Assembly: GCA_949130485.1 (NCBI GenBank) | Contig: OX422186.1 | Coordinates: 4,621,792-4,685,791 of the forward strand | Direction of reading: 5' to 3' | DNA from: Agelas oroides | Taxonomy: Eukaryota; Porifera; Demospongiae; Agelasida; Agelasidae | DNA length: 64,000 nucleotides | Part shown: in pieces, positions 13,226-25,000 of the stretch | Position numbering within the stretch: position 1 is the stretch's first letter | Layout of the letters: the number at the start of each line of letters is the position of its first letter | The notes under the pieces: generated by a model | The model's database searches: none | Told to the model about the DNA's origin: nothing | Seen by the model: only the letters and a program-made list of their open reading frames with translations | Made by a program: the position numbers and the translations under genes

Positions 13226-16200
13226 CCGGCACTTGCTTCACAAGACCTCAAGAGCGTTTAAAACTGCATTCTCCGCCCTTCCTGGCACTTAAACAGGCAT
13301 GCACGTGCTTAACAGGACCACCACTGTGGTGAAAATGGCTTTGTCGGACCGTCCCGGCAGTTAAACAGGTCTATACGAGTTACGCAGCACCTCCACAGCG
13401 CAGAAAGATGCTTTCTCGATCTTTGCTGGCTCTCAAATGTGCTTGCACGCGCTTCACAAGGCCTCTACAGTGGTTAAAATAGTTTGTCGGACCTTCCCGG
13501 CACTTAAACAGGCTTGCACGCGTTATTCAGCACCACCACAGTATTGAAAACTGCTTTCTCGATCTTTCCTGACACTGAAATGTGCCTGCACGAGCTTCAC
13601 AACACCACTACAGTGGGTGAAATGGCTTTGTCTGACCTTCCCGGCACTTAAACAGGCTTGCACGCGTTAGTCAGCAACTGCACAGTGATGAAAACTGCTT
13701 TCGCGATCTTTCCTCGCACTTAAACAGGCCTGCACGAGCTTCACAAGACTTCCAGAGTGGTGAAAACTGCATTCTCCGTCTTTCGTAGCGCTTAAACAGG
13801 CCTGCAGGTGCTTCACAGGACCTCCACTGTGGTGAAAATGGCTTTGTCCCTGCACTTAAGCAGGCCAGTACGACCTCCACTGCGTCCAAAATTGCTTTCT
13901 TGATCTTTGCTGGCTCTGAAATCTGTTTGCACGAGTTTCACAAGGCCTCTACAGTGGTTGAAATGGCTTTGTCTGACCATCCAGGCACTTAAACAGCCAT
14001 GTACGCGTTACTCAGCCTCTCCACAGTTATAAAAACTGCTTTGTCGATCCTTCCTCGCACTTAAACAGGCTTGCACGAACTACACAAGGCTTCCAGAGTT
14101 GTGAAAACTGCTTTCTCTGTCATTTCTGGCACTTAAACAGACCTCCACGTGCTTCACAGGACCTCCACTGTGGTGAACATGGCGTTGTTGGACCTTCCCC
14201 GCACTTAAACAGGCCTGTACGAGTTCCAAAGCACCTCGAGAGTGTTGAAAACTGCTTTCTCGATCTTTCCTGACACTGAAATGTGCTTGTACGAGATTCA
14301 CAAGACCTCTACAGGTGTGGAAATGGCATTGTCGGACCTTCCCGGCAGTTAAACAGGCTTGCACGAGTTACTCAGCACCGCCACAGTGATGAAAACCACT
14401 TTCTCGATCTTTCCTCGCACTTAAACAGGCCTGCACGAACTTCACAAGACTTCCAGAGTGGTGAAAACTGCATTCTCCGTCTTTCTTGGCCCTTAAACAG
14501 GCCTGCAGGTGCTTCACAGGACCTCCACTGTGGTGAAAATGGCTTTGTCGGACCGTACCTGCACTTAAACAGGCCAGTACGAGTTACTCAGCACCACCAC
14601 TGTGTTGAAAACTGCTTTCTCGATCTTTCCTGACACTTAAATAGGCTTGCATGAACTACACAAGGCTTCCAGAGTTGTGAAAACTGCTTTCTCTGTCATT
14701 CCTGGCACTTAAACAGACCTCCACGTGCTTCACATGACCTCCACTGTGGTGAACATGGCTTTCTTGGACCTTTCCCGCACTTAAATAGGCTTGCACGCGT
14801 TACTCAGTCCCACCACTGTGTTGAACACTGCTTTCTCGATCTTTCCTGACAATGAAATGTGCTTGCACGAGCTTCACAAGACCGCTTCAGTAGTTGAAAT
14901 GGCTTTGTCTGGCCTTTCTGGCACTTAAACAGGCTTGCACGCGTTAGTCAGCCACTCCATAGTGATGAAAACTGCTTTCTGGATTTTTCCTCGCACTTAA
15001 ACAGGCCTGCACGGGCTTCACAAGACCTCAAGAGCGTTGAAAACTGCATTCTCCGCGTTTCCTGGCACTTAAACAGGCCTCAACGTGCTTCACAGGACCA
15101 CCACTCTGGTGAAAATGGCTTTGTCGGACCGTCCCGGTAGTTAAACAGGCCTATACGAGTTACTCAGCACCTCCACAGCGCCGAAAGATGCTTTCTCGGT
15201 CTTTGCTGGCTCTCATATGAGCTTGCACGAGCTTCACAAGGCCTCTACAGTGGTTGAAGTGTCTTTGTCTGACCATCCAGGCACTTAAACAGCCTTGTAT
15301 GCGTTACTCAGGCACTCCAGTCATGAAAACTGCTTTGTCTATCCTTCCTCGCACTTAAACAGTCTTGCACGAACTACACAAGACTTCCAGAGTTGTGAAA
15401 ACTGCTTTCTCTGTCATTCCTGGCACATTAAACAGACCTCCACGTGCTTCACAGGACCTCTACTGTGGTGAACATGGCTTTGTTGGACCTTCCCCGCACT
15501 TAAACTGGCCTGTAGGAGTTACTCAGCACCTCCAGAGCATTGAAAACTGCTTTCACGATCTTTCCTGACTCTGAAATGTGCTTGTACGAGCTTCACAAGA
15601 CCTCTACAGGTGTGGAAATGGCATTGTTGGACCTTCCCGCAACTTAAACAGGCTTGCACGAGTTACTCAGCAACTCCACAGTCATGAAAACCGCTTTCTA
15701 GATCTTTATTGGCAATTAAACAGGCTTGCACGAGCTTCACAAGACCTCCACAGTGTTGAAAACTGCTTACTCGATCTATCCTGACACTGAAATGTGCTTG
15801 CACGAGCTTCACAAGTCCTGTATAGTAGGTGAAATGGGTTTGTCCGACCTCCCCGGAACTTAAACAGGTCTGCAAGAGTTACTCAACCACTCCACAGTCA
15901 TGAAAACTGCTTTCGCGATCATTCCTGACTCTTAAACAGGCTTGCACGAGGTTCACAGGAGCTCCAGAGTGGTTAAAATGGCTTTGTCGGACCTTCCTGA
16001 CACTTAAACAGGTGTGCACGAATTACTAAGCAGCTTTCTCGATCTTTCCTGACACTGAAATGTGCTTGCACGAGCATAACAAGACCTCTACAGTGGTTGA
16101 AATGGGTTTGTCTGACCTTCCCGGCATTTAAACAGGCCTGCACGAGCTTCATAACACTTCCAGAGTGGTGAAAACTGCATTCTCCGTCTTTCGTGGACCT

Positions 16201-19200
16201 TAAACAGGCCTGCAGGCGCTTCACAGGACCTCCACTGTGGTGAAAATGGCTTTGTCGGACTGTCCCTGCACTTAAATAGGCCAGTACGAGTTACTCAGCA
16301 CCTCCACTGTGTCCAAAACTGCTTTCTCGATCTTTGCTGGCTCTGAAATATGTTTGCACGAGCTTCACAAGGCCCCTACAGTGGTTGAAATGGCTTTGTC
16401 TGACCATCCAGGCACTTAAACAGCCTTGTACGCGTTACTCAGCCACTCCACAGTCATTAAAACTGCTTTGTCGATCTCTCCTCGCACTTAAACAGGCTTG
16501 CACGAACTACACAAGGCTTCCAGGGTTGTGAAAACTGCTTTCTCTGTCATTCCTGGCACTTAAACAGATCTCCACGTGCTGTACAGGACCTCCACTGTGG
16601 TGAACATGGCTTTCTTGGACCTTCCCCGCACTTAAACAGGCTTGGACGCGTTGCTCAGCACCACCACTGTGTTGAAAACTGCTTTCTCGATCTTTCCTGA
16701 CACTGAAATGTGCTTGCACGAGCTTCACAAGACCGCTACTGTGGTTGAAATGGCTTTGTCTGACCTTCCCGGCACTTCAACAGGCTTGCAGGCGTTAGTC
16801 AGCCACTCCATAGTGATGAAAACTGCTTTCTCGATCTTTCCTAGCACTTAAAAAGGCCTGCACGAGCTTCACAAGACCTCACGAGGGTTTAAAACTGCAT
16901 TCTCCGCCTTTCCTGGCACTTAAAGAGGCCTGCACGTGCTTCACAGCACCACCACTGTGGTGAAAATGGCTTTGTCGGACCGTCCCGGCAGTTAAACAGG
17001 CCTATACGAGTTACTCAGCACCTCCACAGCGCCGAAAGATGATTTCTCGATCTTTGCTGGCTCTCAAATGTGCTTGCACGAACTTTACAAGGCCTCTACA
17101 GTGGTTAAAATGGTTTGTGGGACCTTCCCGGCACATAAACAGGCTTGCACGCGATACTCAGCACCACCACTGTGCTGAAAACTGCCTTCTCGATCTTTCC
17201 TAACACTGAAATGTGCTTGCACGAGCTTCACAAGACAGCTACAGTGGGTGAAATGGCTTTGTCTGACCTTCCCGGCACTTAAACAGGCTTGCACGCGTTA
17301 GTCAGCCACTCCACAGTGAGGTAAACTGCTTTCTCGATCATTCCTCGCACTTAAACAGGCCTGCACGAGCTTCATGAGACCTCAAGAGCGTTAAAAACTG
17401 CATTCCCCGCCTTTCCTGGCACATAAACAGGCCTGCACGTGCATCACAGGACCACCACAGTGGTTGAAATAGCTTTGTCTGACCTTCCCGGCACTTAAAC
17501 AGGCCTGCACGAGTATCACAAGACTTCCAGAGTGGTGAAAACTGCATACTCCGTCTTTCGTGTCGCTTAAACAGGCCTGCAGGTGCTTCACAGGACCTCC
17601 ACTGTGGTGAAAATGGCTTTGTCCCTGCACTTAAACAGGCCAATACGAGCTACTCAGCACCTCCACTGCGTCCAAAACTGCTTTCTTGATCTTTGCTGGC
17701 TCTGAAATGTGATTGCACGAGCTTCACAAGGCCTCTACAGTGGTTGAAATGGCTTTGTTTGACCATCCAGGCACTTAAACAGCCTTGTACGTGTTACTCA
17801 GACACTCCACAGTCATAAAAACTGCTTTGTCGATCTTTCCTCGCACTTAAACAGGATTGCACGAACTACACAAGGCTTCCAGGATTGTGAAAACTGCTTT
17901 CTCTGTCATTTCTGGCACTTAAACAGACCTCCACGTGCTGCACAGGACCTCCACTGTGGTGAACATGGCTTTCTTGGACCTTACCCGCACTTAAACAGGC
18001 TTGGACGCGTTGCTAAGCACCACCACTGTGTTGAAAACTGCTTTCTCGATCTTTCCTGACACTGAAATGTGCTTGCACGAGCTTCACAAGACCGCTACTG
18101 TGGTTGAAATGGCTTTGTCTGACCTTACCGGCACTTAAACAGGCTTGCAGGCGTTAGTCAGCCACTCCATAGTGATGAAAACTGCTTTCTCGATCTTTCC
18201 TCGCACTTAAACAGGCCTGCACGAGCTTCACAAGAACTCACGAGCGTTTAAAACTGCATTCTTCGCCTTTCCTGGCACTTAAACAGGCCTGCACGTGCTT
18301 CACAGGACCACCACTGTGGTGAAAACGGCTTTGTCGGACCGTCTCGGCAGTTAAACAGGCCTATACGAGTTACTCAGCACATCCACAGCGCCGAAAGATG
18401 CTTTCTCGATCTTTGCTGGCTCTCATATGTGCTTGCACGAGCTTCACAAGGCCTCTACAGTGGTTAAAATGGTTTGTCGGACCTTCCCGGCACTGAAACA
18501 GGCTTGCACGCGATACTCAGCACTACCACTGTGCTGAAAACTGCTTTCTCGATCTTTCGTCGCACTTAAACAGGACTGCACGAGCTTCACAAGACCTCAA
18601 GAGCGTTAAAAACTGCATTCTCCGCCTTTCCTGGCACTTAAACAGGCCTGCACGTGCTTCACAGGACAACCACAGTGGTTGAAATAGCTTTGTCTGACCT
18701 TCCCGGCACTTAAACAGGCCTGCACGAGCTTCACAAGACTTCCAGAGTGGTGAAAACTGCATTCTCCGTCTTTCGTGGCGCTTAAACAGGCCTGCAGGTG
18801 CTTCACAGGACCTCCACTGTGGTGAAAATGGTTTTGTCCCTGCACTTAAACAGGACAGTACGAGCTACTCACCACCTCCGCTGCGTCTAAAACTGCTTTC
18901 TTGCATGATCTTTGCTGGCTCTGAAATGTGATTGCACGAGCTTCACAAGGCCTCTACAGTGGTTGAAATGGCTTTGTCTGACCATCCAGGCACTTAAACA
19001 GCCTTGTACGCGTTACTCAGCCACTCCACAGTCATAAAAACTGCTTTGTTGATCTTTCCTCGCACTTAAACAGGCTTGCACGAACTACACAAGGCTTCCA
19101 GGGTTGTGAAAACTGCTTTCTCTGTCATTCCTGGCACTTAAACAGACCTCCACGTGCTGCACAGGACCTCCACTGTGGTGAACATGGCTTTCTTTGATCT

Positions 19201-20223
19201 TCCCCGCACTTAAACAGGCTTGGACGCGTTGCTCAGTACCACCACTGTGTTGTAAACTGCTTTCTCGATCTTTCCTGACACTGAAATGTGCTTGCACGAG
19301 CTTCACAAGACCGCTACTGTGGTTGAAATGGCTTTGTCTGACCTTCCCGGCACTTAAACAGGCTTGCAGGCGTTAGTCAGCCACTCCATAGTGATGAAAA
19401 CTGCTTTCTCGATCTTTCCTCGCACTTAAACAGGCCTGCACGAGCTTCACAAGACCTCACGAGCGTTTAAAACTGCATTCTCCGCCTTTCCTGGCACTTA
19501 AACAGGCCTGCACGTGCTTCACAGGACCACCACTGTGGTGAAAATGGCTTTGTCGCACCGTCCCGGCAGTTAAACAGGCGTATACGAGTTACTCAGCACC
19601 TCCACAGCGCCGAAAGATGCTTTCTCGATCTTTGCTGGCTCTCAAATGTGCTTGCACAAGCTTTACAAGGCCTCTACAGTGGTTAAAATGGTTTGTGGGA
19701 CCTTCCCGGCACTTAAACAGGCTTGCACGCGATACTCAGCACCACCACTGTGCTGAAAACTGCCTTCTCAATCTTTCCTGACACTGAAATGTGCTTGCAC
19801 GAGCTTCACAAGACAGCTACAGTGGGTGAAATGGCTTTGTCTGACCTTCCCGGCACTTAAACAGGCTTGCACGCGTTAGTCAGCAACTCCACAGTGAGGA
19901 AAACTGCTTTCTCGATCTTTCCTCGCACTTAAAAAGGCTGCACGAGCTTCAAAAGACCTCAAGAGCGTTGAAAGCTACATTCCCCGCCTTTCCTGGCACT
20001 TAAACAGGCTTGCACGAACTACACAAGGCTTCCAGGGTTGTGAAAACTGCTTTCTCTGTCATTCCTGGCACTTAAACAGATCTCCACGTGCTGCACAAGA
20101 CCTCCACTGTGGTGAACATGGCATTCTTGGACCTTCCCCGTACTTAAACAGGCTTGGACGCGTTACTCAGCACCACCACTGTGTTGAAAACTGCTTTCTC
20201 GATCTTTCCTGACACTGAAATGT
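13226..20223. repeat. 72-bp satellite array, segment 2
   Basis: About 97 monomers. The first monomer after the Ginger-like element is internally deleted (CACTT joined directly to GCTTCAC). The region 14,000-16,300 contains more diverged monomers like those at 10,700-11,400, suggesting an older or less homogenised block. From 16,400 onwards the units are close to the HOR seen elsewhere. A 4-bp CATG insertion lies at 18,904-18,907. Confidence 0.96.
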
Positions 20224-20804
20224 CATATGAAGAAGTTTTATGTAGTTTTGGAAATTGTGATGACAGGGTGTAAATTATTGAAAATGTCATTAATACTAGC
20301 ACACATCAAACAGACTTGTGAACGACATAAATTTACACCTTTCTCCCTCCCGTATAGCTACACACTGTTGCAAGCAACAATTGTAGCTCAATTTGACGTG
20401 GCTAAACAGCTTGTGAATGATGTTACACTCATTTTAGCAGCATTTATGAAGCTTCAAGTTTTGCCTCTTGACCTGGCAAATTCGATTACAATAATTGAAT
20501 TGCCTACATAGACAAGTGGATTTTCTCACCATATGTAAACCATGGGGATTGTTCAAAATATTCATTGTCCAAATGACGCATCTAAATTTTAAGCAATAGT
20601 GTCAATACTGATATCAGAAGAGAGGTATTCATGAGTAGAAAGTGGTTTTCAAATGGAAAATTTGATTCAGAGCTACTGAAAGGAGTAATTCCAAATATAA
20701 GATAATTTTGTTTGATATTTATAAGCGAAATCACACCTATAGCAGGAAAAATTGTGCTAATTGTAGCGCAATTGGAGGCAAATTTCCTCAAACTTCCTGA
20801 TATG
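20224..20804 (+). mobile_element. 581-bp CATAT...ATATG element, copy 1
   Basis: AT-rich 581-bp insertion interrupting a D-class monomer between CACTGAAATGT and TGCTTGCACG. The ends form an imperfect inverted repeat: CATATGAAGAAGTTT on the left and CATATCAGGAAGTTT read inward from the right. Compared with an uninterrupted monomer there is at most one extra T, so there is no normal target-site duplication. A 94-codon frame from 20,227 is open, but its copy in the second element is disrupted and it matches no family I recognise; the element is most likely non-autonomous. Confidence 0.85.
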
Positions 20805-21483
20805 TGCTTGCACGAGCTTCACAAGACCGCTACAGTGGTTGAAATGGCTTTGTCTGACCTTCCCGGCACTTAAACAGGCTTGCAGGCGTTAGTCAGCCAC
20901 TCCATAGTGATGAAAACTGCTTTCTCGATCTTTCCTCGCACTTAAACAGGCCTGCACGAGCTTCACAAGACCTCAAGAGCGTTAAAAACTGCATTCTCCG
21001 CCTTTCCTGGCACTTAAACAGGCCTGCACGTGCTTAACAGGACCACCACAATGGTTGAAATAGCTTTGTCTGACCTTCCCGTCACTTAAACAGGCCTGCA
21101 CGAGCTTCACAAGACTTCCAGAGTGGTGAAAACTGCATTCTCCGTCTTTCGTGGCCCTTAAACAGGCCTGCAGGTGCTTCACAGGACCTCCACTGTGGTG
21201 AAAATGGCTTTGTCCCTGCACTTAAACAGGCCAGTACGAGTTACTCAGCACCTCCACTGCGACCAAAACTGCTTTCTTGATCTTTGCTGGCTCTGAAATG
21301 TGTTTGCACGAGCTTCACAAGGCTTCTACAGTGGTTGAAATGGCTTTGTCTGACCATCCAGGCACTTAAACAGCCTTGTACGCGTTAGTCAGCCACTCCA
21401 CAGTCATAAAAACTGCTTTGTCGATCTTTCCTCGCACTTAAACAGGCCTGCACGAGCTTCACAAGTCTTCCAGAGTGGTGAAA
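20805..21483. repeat. 72-bp satellite array, segment 3 between two inverted elements
   Basis: About 9.4 monomers in the normal orientation and order, continuing exactly where the monomer was interrupted by copy 1 and ending where copy 2 interrupts. The array phase is preserved, so the two elements inserted separately rather than as one composite. Confidence 0.95.
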
Positions 21484-22064
21484 CATATCAGGAAGTTTGA
21501 GGAAATTTGCCTACAATTGTGCTACAATTAGCACAAGTTTTCCTGCTGTAGGTGTGATTTCACTTATAAATATCAAACAAAATTATCTTGTATTTGGAAT
21601 AACTCCTTTCAGTAGCTCTGAATCAAATTTTCCATTTGAAAACCACTTTCTACTCATGAATACCTCTCTTCTGATATCAGTATTGACACTATTGCTTAAA
21701 ATTTGGATGCGTCATTTGGACAATGAATATTTTGAACAATCCCCATGGTTTACATATGGTGAGAAAATCAACTTGTCTATGTAGGCAATTCAATTATTGT
21801 AATCGAATTTGCCAGGTCAAGAGGCAAAACTTGAAGCTTCATAAATGCTGTTGAAATGGGTGTAACATCATTCACAAGCTGTTTAGCCACGTCAAATTGA
21901 GCTACAATTGTTGCTTGCAACAGTGTGTAGCTATATGGGAGGTAGAAAGGTGTAAATTTATGTAGTTAACAAGTCCGTTTGATGTGTGCTAGTATTAATG
22001 ACATTTTCAACAATTTACATCCTCTCAACACAATTTCCAAAACTACATAAAACTTCTTCATATG
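21484..22064 (-). mobile_element. 581-bp CATAT...ATATG element, copy 2 (inverted)
   Basis: Same length as copy 1 and its reverse complement, about 95% identical by eye. It interrupts an A-class monomer between GTGGTGAAA and ACTGCATTC. Joining the flanks restores the canonical monomer exactly (GTGGTGAAAACTGCATTC), so there is no target-site duplication. A 95-codon plus-strand frame (21,497-21,784) covers the region that is antisense in copy 1 and is probably fortuitous. Confidence 0.87.
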
Positions 22065-25000
22065 ACTGCATTCTCCGTCTTTCGTGGCGCTTAAACAGGC
22101 CTGCAGGTGCTTCACAGGACCTCCACTGTGGTGAAAATGGTTTTGTCCCTGCACTTAAACAGGACAGTACGAGCTACTCAGCACCTCCACTGCGTCCAAA
22201 TCTGCTTTCTTGATCTTTGCTGGCTCTGAAATGTGATTGCACGAGCTTCACAAGGCCACTATATACAGTGGTTGAAATGGCTTTGTCTGACCATCCAGGC
22301 ACTTAAACAGCCTTGTACGCGTTACTCAGCCACTTCACAGTCATAAAAACTGCTTTGCCGATCACTCCTCACACTTAAACAGGCTTGCACGAACTACGCA
22401 AGGCTTCCAGGGATGTGAAAACTGCTTTCTCTGTCATTCCTGGCACTTAAACAGACCTCCACGTGCTGCATAGGACCTCCACTGTGGTGAACATGGCTTT
22501 CTTGGACCTTCCCCGCACTTAAACAGGCTTGGACGCGTTGCTCAGCACCACCACTGTGTTGAAAACTGCTTTCTCGATCTTTCCTGACACTGAAATGTGC
22601 TTGCACGAGCTTCACAAGACCGCTACTGTGGTTGAAATGGCTTTGTCTGACCTTCCCGGTACTTAAACAGGCTTGCAGGCGTTAGTCAGCCACTCCATAG
22701 TGATGAAAACTGCTTTCTCGATCTTTCCTCGCACTTAAACAGGCCTGCACGAGCTTCACAAGACCTCACGAGGGTTTAAAACTGCATTCTCCGCCTTTCC
22801 TGGCACTTAAACAGGCCTGCACGTGCTTCACAGGACCACCACTGTGGTGAAAATGGCTTTGTCGGACCGTCCCGGCAGTTAAACAGGCCTATACGAGTTA
22901 CTCAGCACCTCCACAGCGCCGAAAGATGCTTTCTCGATCTTTCCTGATACTGAAATGTGCTTGCACGTGCTTCACAAGACAGCTAGAGTGGGTGAAATGG
23001 CTTTGTCTGACTTTCCAGGCACTAAAACAGGCTTGCACGCGATACTCAGCACCACCACTGTGCTGAAAACTGCATTCTCGATCTTTCCTGACACTGAAAT
23101 GTGCTTGCACGAGCTTCACAAGACAGCTACAGTGGGTGAAATGGCTTTGTCTGACCTTCCCGGCACTTAAACAGGCTTACACGCGTTAGTCAGCCACTCC
23201 ACAGTGAGGAAAACTGCTTTCTCGATCTTTCCTCGCACTTAAAAAGGCTGCACGAGCTTCAAAGACCTCAAGATCGTTGAAAACTACATTCCCCGCCTTT
23301 CCTGGCACTTAAACAGGCTAGCACGAACTACACAAGGCTTCCAGGGTTGTGAAAACTGATTTCTCTGTCATTCCTGGCACTTAAACTGATCTCCACGTGC
23401 TGCACAGGACCTCCATTGTGGTGAACATGGCTTTCTTGGACCTTCCCCGCACTTAAACAGGCTTGGACGCGTTACTCAGCACCACCACTGTGTTGAAAAC
23501 TACTTTCTCGATCTTTTCTAGCACTGAAATGTGCTTGCACGAGCTTCACAAGACCGCTACAGTGGTTGAAATAGCTTTGTCTGACCTTCCCGGCACTTAA
23601 ACAGGCTTGCAGGCGTTAGTCAGCCACTCCATAGTGATGAAAACTGCTTTCTCGATCTTTCCTCGCACTTAAACAGGCCTGCACGAGCTTCACAAGACCT
23701 CAAGAGCGTTAAAAACTGCATTCTCCGCCTTTCCTGGCACTTAAACAGGCCTGCACGTGCTTCAGAGGACCACCACAGTGGTTGAAATAGCTTTGTCTGA
23801 CCTTCCCGGCACTTAAACAGGCCTGCACGAGCTTCACAAGACTTCCAGAGTGGTGCAAACGGCATTCTCCGTCTTTCGTGGCGCTTAAACAGGTCTGCAG
23901 GTGCTTCACAGGACCTCCACTGCGGTGACAATAGCTTTGTCCCTGCACTTAAACAGGCCAGTACGAGTTACTCAGCACCTCCACTGCGACCAAAACTGCT
24001 TTCTTGATCATTTCTGGCTCTGAAATGTGTTTGCACGAGCTTCACAAGGCCTCTACAGTGGTTGAAATGGCTTTGCCTGACCATGCAGGCACTTAAACAG
24101 CCTTGTACGGGTTAGTCAGCCACTCCACAGTCATAAAAACTGCTTTCTCGATCTTTCCTCGCACTTAAACAGGCCTACACGAGCTTCACAAGTCTTCCAG
24201 AGTGGTTGAAATAGCTTTGTCTGACCATCCCGGCACTTAAACAGGCCTGCACGAGCTTCACAAGTCTTCCAGAGTGGTGAAAACTGCATTCTCCGTCTTT
24301 CGTGGCCCTTAAACAGGCCAGCAGGTGCTTCACAGGACCTCCACTGTGGTGAAAATGGTTTTGTCCCTGCACTTAAACAGGCCAGTACGAGCTACTCAGC
24401 ACCTCCACTGCGTCCAAAACTGCTTTCTTGATCTTTGCTGACTCTGAAATGTGATTGCACGAGCTTCACAAGGCCTCTACAGTGGTTGAAATGGCTTTGT
24501 CTGACCATCCCGGCACTTAAACAGGCTTGCAGGCGTTAGTCAGGTACTCCATAGTGATGAAAACTGCTTTCTCGATCTTTCCTCGCACTTAAACAGGCCT
24601 GCACGAGCTTCACAAGACCTCAAGAGCGTTAAAAACTGCATTATCCGCCTTTCCTGGCACTTAAACAGGCCTGCACGTGCTTTACAGGACCACCATGCAC
24701 TGTGGTGAAAATGGCTTTGTCGGACCGACCCGGCAGTTAAACAGGCCTGCACGAGCTTCACAAGACTTCCAGAGTGGTGAAAACTGCATTCTCCGTCTTT
24801 CGTGGACCTTAAACAGGTCTGCAGGTGCTTCACAGCACCTCCACTGTGGTGAAAATGGCTTTGTCCCTGCACTTAAACAGGCCAGTACGAGCTACTCAGC
24901 ACCTCCACTGCGTCCAAAACTGCTTTCTTGATCTTTGCTGGCTCTGAAATGTGATTGCACGAGCTTCACAAGGCCTCTACAGTGGTTGAAATGGCTTTGT

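Noticed and set aside
20224-22064. One composite transposon bounded by the two inverted 581-bp copies
   Set aside because: Array phase and monomer order continue normally through each insertion, and both copies have complete ends, so two separate insertions explain it better.
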